From: Lentzea terrae | GTDB taxonomy: Bacteria; Actinomycetota; Actinomycetes; Mycobacteriales; Pseudonocardiaceae | Direction: 5' to 3' | Length of the DNA: 64,000 bases | Assembly: GCF_003265345.1 (NCBI RefSeq) | Contig: NZ_QFWW01000002.1 | Coordinates: 186,001-250,000 of the forward strand | Part shown: piece by piece, positions 17,967-26,269 of the stretch | Layout: every line of letters starts with the position of its first letter | Position numbering within the stretch: position 1 is the stretch's first letter | The notes under the pieces: model-generated | What the model was told of the DNA's origin: nothing | Seen by the model: only the letters and a program-made list of their open reading frames with translations | The model's database searches: none | Made by a program: the position numbers and the translations under genes

Positions 17967-18001
17967 GTCCTTGGACGCTAGTGGGAGAAGGACATGCGGG
18001 G
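17959..18001 (-). promoter_or_regulatory. 14-bp inverted repeat covering the MFS start codon
   Basis: CCCCGCATGTCCTT (17959-17972) and its exact reverse complement (17988-18001) flank a 15-base spacer. On the minus strand the ATG of the MFS gene (17966-17964) lies within the 3' arm. The repeat also starts 18 bases after the ung stop codon. It can act as the ung terminator, as a translation-blocking hairpin of the MFS mRNA, or as an operator for a dimeric regulator. Confidence 0.6.
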
Positions 18002-18018
18002 TTGCGCGGAAAGGTGAA

Positions 18019-18693
18019 CTACGGAAGCTTCCAGTCGATCGGCTCGGCGCCCTGCTTCTCCAGCAGTTCGTTGGCGCGGCTGAACGGCTTCGACCCGAAG
18101 AACCCGGCGTGCGCCGAGAGCGGCGACGGGTGCGCGGACTCGATGGCGGGCAACGGTTCCAACAGCGGACGCAGGTTGCGCGCGTTGCGGCCCCACAGGA
18201 TCGAGACCAGCGGTGCGTCGCGCGCGGCCAGCGCCTTGATCGCCTGCTCCGTCACGGCCTCCCAGCCCTTGCCCTGGTGGGAGTTGGCCTTGCCGGGCTG
18301 CACGGTGAGCGCCCTGTTGAGCAGCAGCACGCCGCGCTCGGACCACGGGGTCAGGTCGCCGTTGGACGGCAGCGGGTGACCGAGGTCCTCCGCGTACTCC
18401 TTGTAGATGTTGACCAGCGACTTCGGGATCGGCCGCACGTCCGGCGCCACCGAGAACGACAGGCCGACCGCGTGGCCGGGCGTCGGGTACGGATCCTGCC
18501 CGACGATCAGCACCTTCACCTGGTGGAACGGCTGCTTGAACGCACGCAGCACGTTCTCGCCGGAAGGGAGGTACGTGCGGCCGGCGGCGACCTCCGCGCG
18601 CAGGAACTCACCCATGGCGGCGATCTGGTCAGCGACGGGGGCGAGAGCTTCAGCCCAACCGGCTTCGACTACTTCGTTGAGGGGACGAGCCAC
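18019..18693 (-). CDS. ung: Uracil-DNA glycosylase
   Basis: A 224-residue family 1 UDG that excises uracil from DNA at the start of base-excision repair. The GTG at 18693 gives [17 protein letters not shown], matching mycobacterial Ung; the 39 upstream in-frame residues look spurious. Catalytic and recognition motifs are intact: [19 protein letters not shown] (water-activating Asp), the GVLLLN segment, and HPSPLSAH (the His of the minor-groove loop). It is followed by the inverted repeat at 17959-18001. Confidence 0.96.
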   Translation of the reverse strand: MARPLNEVVEAGWAEALAPVADQIAAMGEFLRAEVAAGRTYLPSGENVLRAFKQPFHQVKVLIVGQDPYPTPGHAVGLSFSVAPDVRPIPKSLVNIYKEYAEDLGHPLPSNGDLTPWSERGVLLLNRALTVQPGKANSHQGKGWEAVTEQAIKALAARDAPLVSILWGRNARNLRPLLEPLPAIESAHPSPLSAHAGFFGSKPFSRANELLEKQGAEPIDWKLP

Positions 18694-18709
18694 GGCTGTG
18701 AACCCTATC

Positions 18710-19231
18710 TCAGTCCAGTCGGCGGAGCTTCTCGCGGTAGAGACCGATGTTCTGCACGTACTTCTCGACGATGAACGCCCAGGCCTGTTCTGGCACAACA
18801 AATCCAGCACGCTCGCGGGCCGGAACTCCCAGCACCATCGTGCGTTCGCGGACGTGGCCGTCGAACGAGACCACCGCGCCGGCGCCGACGATCGCGCCCT
18901 TCTCGACGATGGAACCGTTGAGCACCACGGAACCCGACGCGATCAGGCACTCGTCGGCGACCGTCGCGCCTTCGATGTGCACGTTGTGGCCGATGACGCA
19001 CGACGAACCGATGTGCACCGGGTGGACCTCGGTGCAGTGGATCACCGTGCCGTCCTGGATCGACGTGCGCTCGTCGACGACGATGCGACCGTAGTCGCCG
19101 CGCAGCACGGCTTGAGGCCACACCGACGAATGCGCGCCGATGCGCACGTCGCCGATCACGGTCGCATCCGGGTGCACGTACGCGTCCGGATGGATCTGCG
19201 GCTCGTAGTCCCCCAACGCATAGATGGCCAT
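18710..19231 (-). CDS. Gamma-type carbonic anhydrase family protein
   Basis: A 173-residue left-handed beta-helix protein built of hexapeptide repeats ([26 protein letters not shown]). The three metal-binding His of gamma carbonic anhydrases are visible in [15 protein letters not shown] and nearby. The N-terminal [18 protein letters not shown] is also typical. The family includes carbonic anhydrases and close relatives of unproven activity, so hydration of CO2 is possible but unproven here. It sits 16 bases from the ung start and 10 bases from the GNAT gene, so these minus-strand genes may be one transcription unit. Confidence 0.88.
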   Translation of the reverse strand: MAIYALGDYEPQIHPDAYVHPDATVIGDVRIGAHSSVWPQAVLRGDYGRIVVDERTSIQDGTVIHCTEVHPVHIGSSCVIGHNVHIEGATVADECLIASGSVVLNGSIVEKGAIVGAGAVVSFDGHVRERTMVLGVPARERAGFVVPEQAWAFIVEKYVQNIGLYREKLRRLD

Positions 19232-19241
19232 GCCCGCGAAC

Positions 19242-19697
19242 CTACAACGGTTTGCCGAAGCAGCGACTCTCCGGGTGGTCGCGGTACACCCCGAAGTTGT
19301 CGATCCGCTCGTAGCCGCTGGAGGTGTACAGGCTGATCGCCTCCGGCTGCCGGAGACCGGTTTCCAGGACCATCCGCTCCAGACCGGCCTCGCGGGCGGT
19401 CACCTCGAGATGGGCGAGCACGAGCCGGGAGAGGCCTTGGCCGCGTGCGGCGTCGACCACGTACATCCGCTTGATCTCGGCGGCGCCCGCGAGCTCGTCG
19501 CTCACCCGCCAGCCGCCGCACGTGACCGGCACGTCGTCGAGGTAGCCGATCACGAAGTAGCCGAGCGGTGCGGCGAACTGGGCCGGGTCGACCGGCGTGA
19601 CGTCCACATCGCCGTACCGGTCGACGTAGACCTGCTGGAGGTCGGCGATCATCTTCACGGAGTCTGGATGGTCATACGCGCGAGTGCATAGTTCCAC
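19242..19697 (-). CDS. GNAT-family N-acetyltransferase
   Basis: A 151-residue GNAT. The acetyl-CoA loop reads VVDAARGQGLSRLVLAHLE (R/QxxGxG/A), preceded by GAAEIKRMYV, and ends with ISLYTSSGYERID. This pattern is typical of small-molecule or amino-acid N-acetyltransferases. Substrate is unknown. It lies between the gamma-carbonic-anhydrase gene and thiL (10-base gaps) on the same strand, and probably shares their transcript. Confidence 0.85.
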   Translation of the reverse strand: MELCTRAYDHPDSVKMIADLQQVYVDRYGDVDVTPVDPAQFAAPLGYFVIGYLDDVPVTCGGWRVSDELAGAAEIKRMYVVDAARGQGLSRLVLAHLEVTAREAGLERMVLETGLRQPEAISLYTSSGYERIDNFGVYRDHPESRCFGKPL

Positions 19698-19707
19698 ATC
19701 GACCAGT

Positions 19708-20676
19708 TTACGCGCGCCAGTGCTCCCAGCCAGGGGGTTTTTCGTAAACCCTGCCGTCCACCGTCACGCCCTCACCTGCGCGGACCGTCCCGATCGTGGT
19801 CCAGCCCTCGGGAACCGCCTTCGGACCGGGGAAGGTCGCCGCGAGAGCGTGATCTTCGCCTCCCGTGAGCGCCCAGTGCCGAGCGTCACCGCCGAGCGCC
19901 GACGCGACGTCCAGCAGCCGCGGGTGCAACGGCAGCAGCTCGGTGCGGATGTCGATCGCCACGCCCGACGAGTCGGCGATGTGGCCGAGGTCCTGCAGCA
20001 GGCCGTCCGAGATGTCGATCATCGACGTGGCACCGGCCTCCGCCGCCTTCGGGCCCTCCTCGTACGGCGGCTCCGGCGTGCGCTGGGCGTTCACGATGCC
20101 GACCGGCGAACGGAAGCCACGCCCGAGCACGGCCAGTCCGGCGGCCGCCCAGCCGAGCCTGCCGGTCACCGCCACGACGTCACCGACGAGCGCGCCCGAA
20201 CGCGTGATCGGCTCAAGTCCGTTCATGTCACCCATTGCGGTGATGGAGATCACCAGCGTGGCGGAGCTGACCATGTCGCCGCCGACGACGCCCGCGCCGG
20301 CCTTCGCGGCCTCCTGCCACAGTCCCGACATGATCCCCTGGATCGTCGCCGCGGGAGTGTCCGGCGGGCAGGCGATCCCGACGAGCAAACCGGACGGCAG
20401 CGCTCCCATCGCGACGACGTCCGCGAGGTTCACGGCGGCTGCTTTTCGGCCCACCTGCTCAGGACTGGACCAGTCGAGTCTGAAGTGGACACCCTCCACC
20501 AGCACGTCCATGGAGGCGACGACCCGCCCGTCCGGGACGGCGACCACGGCCGCGTCGTCACCGGGACCGAGGATGGTCGTCTCCGGCTGCGCCCGACCGG
20601 CCGTCACCCGGTGGATGAGATGGAACTCACCCACATCGGCGACCGTCTCCGCGTCGTGCGGCGGCTCCGGACGCAA
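19708..20676 (-). CDS. thiL: Thiamine-monophosphate kinase
   Basis: The protein has 322 residues. It phosphorylates thiamine monophosphate to the active cofactor thiamine diphosphate. The TTG at 20676 is chosen because GGGAGG lies 8-13 bases upstream on the minus strand. The longer in-frame extension to 20877 would cross the Lrp-like gene. ThiL/PurM-fold motifs: LGPGDDAAVVAVPDGR (Mg-ATP binding Asp pair), NLADVVAMGA, GGDMVSS and MIDISDGLLQDLGHI. The order ung-thiL-(DUF3515)-ddl follows mycobacteria, with the two genes in between as insertions. Confidence 0.94.
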   Translation of the reverse strand: MRPEPPHDAETVADVGEFHLIHRVTAGRAQPETTILGPGDDAAVVAVPDGRVVASMDVLVEGVHFRLDWSSPEQVGRKAAAVNLADVVAMGALPSGLLVGIACPPDTPAATIQGIMSGLWQEAAKAGAGVVGGDMVSSATLVISITAMGDMNGLEPITRSGALVGDVVAVTGRLGWAAAGLAVLGRGFRSPVGIVNAQRTPEPPYEEGPKAAEAGATSMIDISDGLLQDLGHIADSSGVAIDIRTELLPLHPRLLDVASALGGDARHWALTGGEDHALAATFPGPKAVPEGWTTIGTVRAGEGVTVDGRVYEKPPGWEHWRA

Positions 20677-20773
20677 AGTTGCCTCCCAATCTGAGCATTC
20701 GGAACCCCAACTGGGGTACGTTGCGTGACACGTTCCTACCTCGACCCAACCTGTCGCGACGAAGGGGCACGCC

Positions 20774-21007
20774 GTGGTGCATGCATACATCCTCATCCAG
20801 ACCGAGGTCGGCAAGGCCGCTGCAGTCGCCTCCGAGATCTCCGGGATCGCCGGAGTCGCCACCGCCGAAGACGTCACCGGTCCTTACGACGTCATCGTCC
20901 GCGCCGAGGCCGACACCGTCGACCAGCTCGGCCAGCTCGTGGTCGCGCGCATCCAGAACGTGGAAGGCATCACTCGGACGCTGACCTGCCCGGTCGTGCA
21001 TCTGTAG
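20774..21007 (+). CDS. Stand-alone Lrp/AsnC ligand-binding (RAM) domain protein
   Basis: This 77-residue protein consists only of the RAM domain of Lrp/AsnC regulators: MVHAYILIQTEVGKAAAVA, GPYDVIVRAEADTVDQLGQLV, TLTCPVV. It lacks the DNA-binding helix-turn-helix. Such proteins form oligomers that bind amino acids and are known as stand-alone RAM proteins. They may modulate partner Lrp proteins or enzymes. The start is the GTG at 20774 with GAAGGGG upstream. It is divergent from thiL and 20 bases ahead of DUF3515. Role inferred from domain content. Confidence 0.88.
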   Translation: MVHAYILIQTEVGKAAAVASEISGIAGVATAEDVTGPYDVIVRAEADTVDQLGQLVVARIQNVEGITRTLTCPVVHL

Positions 21008-21026
21008 TTCGTGTTGTCATAACTGG

Positions 21027-21590
21027 GTGACTCAGCAGGAATCGACGTCGACGCTGTCCCGGCCGTCGCTCGTGGCGGTCGGGCTCGCCGTTCTGCTCGT
21101 CGTCGGTGTTGCCGCGCTCGGTCTCGTGCTGGGCACCCGCGGCCAGACCGAGGACGCGCCCGGTCGCACGGGCCCGCTCGCGCTGGTCTCCATCGACGCA
21201 CCTGACGCGGGCTCCCAGCCGTGCGCGTCGCTGATCGAGAAGCTTCCGGCCGGGCTGCCGTCCGGGAAGGACACGCTGCCGCGACGAGAGATCGCCTCGC
21301 CCGCACCGCCTGCCACCGTCGCTTGGGGTGACGCCCAACACGATCCGGTGGTGCTGCGGTGTGGCCTGCCCCGGCCGACCGAGCTCTCCGCAACCTCGCA
21401 GCTGCGGGTGATCTCGGACGTGCAGTGGCTGCAGCTGCCCGGTTCCGGCAGCTCGACGTGGGTGATCGTGGACCGCAGCGCGTACATCGCGCTGACAGTG
21501 CCCGACGACGCGGGCACCGGACCGTTGCAGGACATCTCGACGACGGTGCGCGACCTGCTGCCGAAGCAGCCGGTGAAGACCACGCCTTAA
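21027..21590 (+). CDS. DUF3515 membrane-anchored protein
   Basis: The protein has 187 residues. One N-terminal transmembrane helix (LVAVGLAVLLVVGVAALGLVL, residues 15-35) is followed by an exported domain with the DUF3515 pattern: SLIEKLPAGLP, VAWGDAQHDPVVLRCGLPRP and VQWLQLPG. The family is restricted to Actinobacteria and sits next to ddl and thiL in many of them. Its function is unknown; the location suggests an envelope role. The last 4 bases overlap the end of ddl, which converges on it. Confidence 0.88.
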   Translation: MTQQESTSTLSRPSLVAVGLAVLLVVGVAALGLVLGTRGQTEDAPGRTGPLALVSIDAPDAGSQPCASLIEKLPAGLPSGKDTLPRREIASPAPPATVAWGDAQHDPVVLRCGLPRPTELSATSQLRVISDVQWLQLPGSGSSTWVIVDRSAYIALTVPDDAGTGPLQDISTTVRDLLPKQPVKTTP

Positions 21591-22639
21591 CGGAGCCCGC
21601 TGCCGCGCGCGATCGCCGTCTCGATCAACGTGGTGAGCAGCGTGGTGAAGTCGATGCCGGTCGCCGCCCACGCCTTGGGGTACATGGAGATCGGCGTGAA
21701 GCCCGGCATGGTGTTGAGCTCGTTGATGATCAGCTCGTTCTGCTCGGTGAGGAAGAAGTCCACCCTGGACAGTCCCTGGCAGTCGAGCGCCTTGAACGCC
21801 GTGACGGCCAGCTCGCGCAGCTGGGCCGTGACGTCGTCGTCGAGCTTCGCCGGGATGTCGGCCTCGTAGGAGTCGTCGACGTACTTGGCGTTGAAGTCGT
21901 ACCACTCGACGCTCTCGCCGACCGGACGCAGCTCGGCGGGCAGCGACGCCTCGACGCGGCCGTCCGGGAACTCCAGCACGGCGAGCTCGATCTCGCGCAC
22001 ATTCGGCACGGCGGCCTCGACGATGACCTTGGGATCGTGCTGGCGCGCCTCGAAGATCGCAGCGTCCAGGTCGGCCCAGTCGGACACCTTGGAGATGCCG
22101 ACCGACGACCCGGCGCGCGACGGCTTCACGAACACCGGCAGGCCGAGGTGCTCGCGCTCGTCGAGGGTCAGCGTGGTGGCGGACCGGTCGAGAGCCACGA
22201 ACTTGCCGACGTTGAGGCCCTCCGCCTGCAGGAGCCTCTTGGCGAAGATCTTGTCCATGGCGGCGGCGCTGGCGAACACACCGGGACCGACGTACGGGAC
22301 GCCGCCCAGTTCGAGCAGGCCCTGGATGGTGCCGTCCTCACCCCACGCGCCGTGCAGCAGCGGGAAGACGACGTCGACGTCCTGCAAAGCCTGACCGGGC
22401 TCGATCGGCGTGATGTCGGTGCGGTTGCGCAACGTCGGGAGGTTGCCGGCGCCTGCCTCGAGCGCGTTCGGGTCCGTGCCGAGCGCCCACTGCCCCTGCG
22501 GCGTGATGCCGACGGGCACGACCTCGAAGCGGTCCGAGTCCAGGTAGGGCAGGACGCTCTTGGCGGACTGGCAGGAGACCTCGTGCTCGGAGCTGCGGCC
22601 GCCGAACACCACGGCCACCCTCGTCTTGCGCTGCGTCAT
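21587..22639 (-). CDS. ddl: D-alanine--D-alanine ligase
   Basis: A 350-residue ATP-grasp enzyme that makes the D-Ala-D-Ala dipeptide of peptidoglycan. Motifs: VAVVFGGRSSEHEVSCQSA at the N-terminus (substrate loop), HGAWGEDGTIQGLLE, KPSRAGSSVGISKV (ATP-binding glycine-rich loop) and NELNTMPGFTPISMYPKAW (Mg-binding and C-terminal substrate residues). The active-site region matches the D-Ala-D-Ala type rather than the D-Ala-D-Lac type (no VanA-like loop changes seen), although this was not modelled. Length is normal. Confidence 0.96.
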   Translation of the reverse strand: MTQRKTRVAVVFGGRSSEHEVSCQSAKSVLPYLDSDRFEVVPVGITPQGQWALGTDPNALEAGAGNLPTLRNRTDITPIEPGQALQDVDVVFPLLHGAWGEDGTIQGLLELGGVPYVGPGVFASAAAMDKIFAKRLLQAEGLNVGKFVALDRSATTLTLDEREHLGLPVFVKPSRAGSSVGISKVSDWADLDAAIFEARQHDPKVIVEAAVPNVREIELAVLEFPDGRVEASLPAELRPVGESVEWYDFNAKYVDDSYEADIPAKLDDDVTAQLRELAVTAFKALDCQGLSRVDFFLTEQNELIINELNTMPGFTPISMYPKAWAATGIDFTTLLTTLIETAIARGSGLR

Positions 22640-22698
22640 GGGGCCCGACCCTACCCGTTTGGGCGATTGTGCCTACCGACCAGTTCTAACCTCAGCAC

Positions 22699-23646
22699 GT
22701 GGAGATCAAACTGCTCGACCTGGACGACGACGCCGAACCGCGCGGTTACGCCGACGTGCGGATCGCCGCCCAGACCGTCGACCGTCCCGGCGAGCAGGCG
22801 TCGAGCCAGGAACAGATCATCGAGTCGCTGCGGGAAGCCAGTCCGGACTTCAGCGAGTTCATCCGCCTGGTCGCACTGCGTGCTGGAGAAGTTGTGGGCA
22901 TCGCCTCTGTTGGACTGCGCGAACGGCTGGCGATCGGCTCGATCACGGTGCACCCGCGGTATCGCAGGCAGGGGATCGGCACCGCACTGCTGGAGGCACT
23001 GCTGCCCGAGTTGCGTGGCCGAGAAGCGCTGGAGAACCGGGCCGTGGTCAAGGGCAGTGCCGGCGAGCACTGGGCGCTCGCGCGCGGGTTCCACGTGACC
23101 GCGTCCAGGGTCGTGCAGCGGCTGACCGTCGCCGACGTCGAGCCGGACTCCTGGGAGCTGACCGCACCCGCCGGCTACCGGGTGGAGCAGTGGATCGGCG
23201 AGGCACCCGAGCACCTGCTGGTGTCGGTGGCGTCGACGCGACGGGCGATCCACGACGCGCCCGACCCTGGTCGCGATCCGGAGTGGACGCCGGAACTGGT
23301 TCGGGCCGAGGAGGCGGAGGACCAGGCGGCCGACGTCGAGCACCGCGTCGTCGTGGCGGTCGAGGAGGCCACCGGTCGCGTCGTGGCGTTCACCAACGTG
23401 CGGCTGTACCCGAACGACGTCGAGCACACGGTCTGGCACGACACGGTGGTCGCGCCTCTTCATCGCGGGCGGGGGCTCGCCCGGTGGGTCAAGGCGCACA
23501 TGCTGCGGTGGCTGCTCGCGGACAAACCGGAGCTGGCACGCATCGACACGGGAACGGCGTCGGCCAACTCCCCCATGATCCGGGTGAACGAGGCGCTGGG
23601 ATTCGTCACGACCCGCGAGGTGGTCGTGGTCAGCCGTTCGGTTTGA
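22699..23646 (+). CDS. Tandem-GNAT acetyltransferase
   Basis: The protein has 315 residues with two GNAT-like halves. The N-terminal half (about 1-140) has TVHPRYRRQGIGTALLEALLPEL, a strong acetyl-CoA loop. The C-terminal half (about 160-315) has TVVAPLHRGRGLARWVKAHMLRWL and the FxxxNEALGF-type end. Similar tandem GNATs in Actinobacteria include mycothiol acetyltransferase (MshD), but the mycothiol-specific context is absent and I do not assign MshD. Start is the GTG at 22699. The end overlaps the convergent MocR gene by 17 bases. Confidence 0.85.
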   Translation: MEIKLLDLDDDAEPRGYADVRIAAQTVDRPGEQASSQEQIIESLREASPDFSEFIRLVALRAGEVVGIASVGLRERLAIGSITVHPRYRRQGIGTALLEALLPELRGREALENRAVVKGSAGEHWALARGFHVTASRVVQRLTVADVEPDSWELTAPAGYRVEQWIGEAPEHLLVSVASTRRAIHDAPDPGRDPEWTPELVRAEEAEDQAADVEHRVVVAVEEATGRVVAFTNVRLYPNDVEHTVWHDTVVAPLHRGRGLARWVKAHMLRWLLADKPELARIDTGTASANSPMIRVNEALGFVTTREVVVVSRSV

Positions 23647-25000
23647 TCAACTCGGTGAGCACCGGCAGCGCGCTGACCAGCTGTTCGCGCGAGCACGCGC
23701 TGTACCCGATCGCGAGCCCGTGGAACTTGGCCCTGTTCACGTAGTGCCGGGCCAGCCCGTCCACCCGCAGCCCGCGTTCCAGCGCCAGCCGCATGACCTC
23801 GCGCTCCTGTTCGAGGCTGGGCAACAGCACGACGACGTGCGCGCCCGCGTCGTCGCCGATCATCTTGATGCCCGCCGCCGCGAACGTGTCGACGATCAAC
23901 GCCCGGCGTTCGGACAGCTCCCGACGCAGTTTGCGCAGATGCCGGCCGAGGTCGCCGGTGCGAGCCAGCTCGACGACCACCCGTTGCCCCGCGGCCGCAG
24001 GGCTCGTGCCGGTCCGGTCGCGGTGTTCCAGGACCGTGGTCGCGATGTGCTCGGGCGCGACCATCCAGCCCGCGCCCAACGTGGGCGTCAAGATCTTGCT
24101 CGTGGTGCCGAGGTGGACCACGACGTCCGGGGCGAGGGCGGCCAGTGACGGCAACGGCGCCACGTCGTACCGCAGCTCACCGTCGTAGTCGTCCTCGATG
24201 ACCAGCCAACCGTCCCGGCGCGCGCGTTCGACCAGCGCGACGCGTCTGCCCGCCGACATCCGGCCGCCCAACGGGTACTGGTGCGCAGGCGAGCAGTAGA
24301 CGGCGCGAACTCCGGCCGGAACGGCATCGGGCAGCAGCCCTTCGGCGTCCACCGCGGCTTGGACGACCTTCAAGCCGTTGGCGCGGAAGACGCCCACCGC
24401 ACGTTGGTAGCCGGGTTCTTCCACGGCCACTGCGTCGCCGCGGTGCAACACGGCGACCGCGATCTCGGTCAGCACCGCCGTGGTGCCGCCGGTCGCGAGC
24501 ACGGGGTCGGCGTTGACGGCCAGGCCGCGGTGGCGGAGCAGGTGCTCGGCGATGGCCTCGCGGTATTCGGGCAGGCCGGCGCGTTCCGGGCGGGACAACG
24601 GCGGTGCGTCGGCCGCGGCCCGCCAGGCGCGTCGCCAGGCCGCGCGGTCGAGACCGGCCGCCCACGGCGCACCGGTGCTGAGGTCGACGAAGTCGGTGAT
24701 GGCCGGTGCGACGGGCTTGCGCGAACGTTTGCGCAACGGGCCCGGCGGAGTTGTGGTGACGTAGGTGCCGGAGCCGTGGCGGCCCGCGATCCAGCCTTCC
24801 GCGTGGAGCTGGTCGTAGGCGGCGGCGGTCACCGTGCGGGACACGCCCAGTGAATCGGCCAGTGCGCGCGTCGACGGCAGCCGGTCGCCCGCGCGGAGTC
24901 GTCCCTCGGAGGCGGCGGAGCGGAGGGCGTCGGCGAGCTGGACGGCGAGCGGTTCTGCGGACTCGCGGTCCAGTGCCACGGGGAGTGCGGTCTCAGCCAA
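23630..25000 (-). CDS. MocR/PdxR-family transcriptional regulator
   Basis: The protein has 456 residues. It fuses an N-terminal GntR winged helix (RAGDRLPSTRALADSLGVSR, residues 36-55) to a fold type I aminotransferase domain. PLP-site features are present: GGTTAVL, PAHQYPLGG, VIEDDYDGELRYD and the lysine of GTTSKILTPTLGAGW (Lys302). MocR proteins sense PLP or amino compounds and often control a divergent vitamin B6 or amino-acid gene. Here it is divergent from a pyridoxamine-oxidase-fold protein, separated by 67 bases. Start codon is TTG at 25000 with GAAGG about 8 bases upstream. Confidence 0.92.
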   Translation of the reverse strand: MAETALPVALDRESAEPLAVQLADALRSAASEGRLRAGDRLPSTRALADSLGVSRTVTAAAYDQLHAEGWIAGRHGSGTYVTTTPPGPLRKRSRKPVAPAITDFVDLSTGAPWAAGLDRAAWRRAWRAAADAPPLSRPERAGLPEYREAIAEHLLRHRGLAVNADPVLATGGTTAVLTEIAVAVLHRGDAVAVEEPGYQRAVGVFRANGLKVVQAAVDAEGLLPDAVPAGVRAVYCSPAHQYPLGGRMSAGRRVALVERARRDGWLVIEDDYDGELRYDVAPLPSLAALAPDVVVHLGTTSKILTPTLGAGWMVAPEHIATTVLEHRDRTGTSPAAAGQRVVVELARTGDLGRHLRKLRRELSERRALIVDTFAAAGIKMIGDDAGAHVVVLLPSLEQEREVMRLALERGLRVDGLARHYVNRAKFHGLAIGYSACSREQLVSALPVLTELIKPNG

Positions 25001-25067
25001 AGTGGCCTTCTCAAATCGATCAAAACTGGCGCTTCAATGATGCCACTTCGACCGACACAGTAGAAGC
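25001..25067. promoter_or_regulatory. MocR divergent control region
   Basis: The 67-base spacer between the MocR gene and its partner holds an inverted pair AAGTGGC (25000-25006) and GCCACTT (25042-25048). Between these lies an ACTGGCGC-type half-site. MocR proteins bind direct or inverted half-sites in such spacers, so this is a likely operator. Spacing matches a small dimeric site, not proven. Confidence 0.5.
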
Positions 25068-25712
25068 ATGACCACTGACCTGCAGCTCTCCCCCACCCCG
25101 CGCAGCACCGTCGTCCGCGGCAAGAAGCGAGCCGTCCAGGACCGCCAGGTGCTCTACGACATCCTCGACGCCGGTCTGGTCTGCCATCTCGCCGTGGAGG
25201 TCGACGGGGCGCCGTTTCTCATCCCCACCGCGTACGGGCGGGACGGCAACCGCATCTTCCTGCACGGGTCGACGGGCTCACGGTCCATCAGGAGCATGCT
25301 CGAAGGCAAGCAGGTTTGCGTCGCGGTCACGCTCGTGGACGGCGTCGTCTACTCGCGGTCGGTGTTCCACCACTCGATGAACTACCGGTCGGCGATCATC
25401 CACGGCACGGCCCGCATCGCCGAGGACCCCGAACACGCGCTGCGCACGATCGTCGAGCACGTCACGCCCGGCAGCTGGGACTACGCGCGCCAGCCGTCCA
25501 AGAAGGAGCTCGCGCAGACGGCCGCCCTGGAGCTCGACCTGACCGAGGCCAGCGTGAAGGTGCGCGACGGCGGACCGGGCGAGGAGCCGGAGGACCTCGA
25601 GGCGAACCTCGTGTGGGCCGGGCACATGCCGCTCATCCAGTCGTGGGGCACGCCGGTACCGCACGAGACGGACAAGGCGATCCCGCCGCACGTCAGCGAA
25701 CGGGACCGTTGA
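25068..25712 (+). CDS. Pyridoxamine 5'-phosphate oxidase-like flavoprotein
   Basis: A 214-residue split-barrel FMN-binding protein. It shows GLVCHLAVEVDGAPFLIPTAYGRDGNRIFLHGSTGSR, a pattern typical of the PNPOx-like and FMN-binding protein families. It lacks the C-terminal motif of true PdxH, so true PNP oxidase activity is uncertain. Its gene is divergent from MocR, the usual arrangement for B6- or stress-related oxidoreductases under MocR control. It could reduce or detoxify a small molecule instead of making PLP. The end overlaps the convergent cysteine dioxygenase gene by 20 bases. Confidence 0.82.
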   Translation: MTTDLQLSPTPRSTVVRGKKRAVQDRQVLYDILDAGLVCHLAVEVDGAPFLIPTAYGRDGNRIFLHGSTGSRSIRSMLEGKQVCVAVTLVDGVVYSRSVFHHSMNYRSAIIHGTARIAEDPEHALRTIVEHVTPGSWDYARQPSKKELAQTAALELDLTEASVKVRDGGPGEEPEDLEANLVWAGHMPLIQSWGTPVPHETDKAIPPHVSERDR

Positions 25713-26151
25713 CCGGGTCGTAGCGGTAGGGGGTCATGGCGCGGGTGCCGTGGCGGTAGACGTGGATCGACACCGCCGGGTCGACACCGTCGTTGCGCAC
25801 CTGGTGCACGTAGCCGGGCCCCCACACGCGCGACTGACCGGCGTGCAGCGTGTGCACGACCTGGATCTTGGTCGTCACCACCTCGGTCAGCAGGCCGCTG
25901 ACCACGGTGAACGCGCCCGAAGTGTGGTCGTGGTCGTGCAGCGAGGCGGTCTGTCCTGGGAGCCAGCTCATCAGCCAGATCTCCTGGTCGTCGGTCTTGT
26001 CGACCAGCGTCGAGAAGCGCTCCTCCGGGTCGTACCGGAGCAGGTGCTTCCAGCGGTCGCGGTCGGCCGCCCACGCCAAAGCCACCCGGACGGGGTGCAG
26101 CAGCGTGGAGTTCTCAGGCAGAACAAGGCTGTTCTCGGGAACGGCGAACAT
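25693..26151 (-). CDS. Cysteine dioxygenase (cupin)
   Basis: A 152-residue cupin. The metal-binding HDHDHTSGAF (residues about 72-81) and GPGYVHQVRN (His near residue 117) give the three-His iron site of cysteine dioxygenase, which lacks the usual cupin Glu. The enzyme oxidises L-cysteine to cysteine sulfinate, the entry to taurine or sulfate catabolism. A PLP-dependent gamma-lyase lies upstream on the same strand, so both act on sulfur amino acids. A perfect 12-base palindrome lies 67 bases upstream of the start and may be its operator. Confidence 0.88.
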   Translation of the reverse strand: MFAVPENSLVLPENSTLLHPVRVALAWAADRDRWKHLLRYDPEERFSTLVDKTDDQEIWLMSWLPGQTASLHDHDHTSGAFTVVSGLLTEVVTTKIQVVHTLHAGQSRVWGPGYVHQVRNDGVDPAVSIHVYRHGTRAMTPYRYDPVNGPVR

Positions 26152-26217
26152 CGGGGAAAAGTCCTAACCAGGCGAGTGCGCGAAAAGAGGACGCGGGACT
26201 ATCGCCAGGTACAACAG

Positions 26218-26229
26218 CAACACGTGTTG
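26218..26229. promoter_or_regulatory. 12-bp palindrome upstream of cysteine dioxygenase
   Basis: CAACACGTGTTG is a perfect palindrome located 67 bases upstream of the cysteine dioxygenase start and 51 bases past the terminator-side end of the neighbouring gene. It has the size of a dimeric-regulator operator. The regulator is not in the immediate neighbourhood. Confidence 0.45.
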
Positions 26230-26242
26230 AAGGACATGTGCG

Positions 26243-26268
26243 AGAGGGTCCCGGAACCGGGACCCTCT
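26243..26268 (-). terminator. Terminator of the gamma-lyase gene
   Basis: Twelve-base perfect arms (26243-26254 and 26257-26268) with an AA loop, immediately downstream of the gene ending at 26270. The stem is very strong; on the minus strand it is not followed by a long T-tract. Confidence 0.85.
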
Positions 26269-26269
26269 G

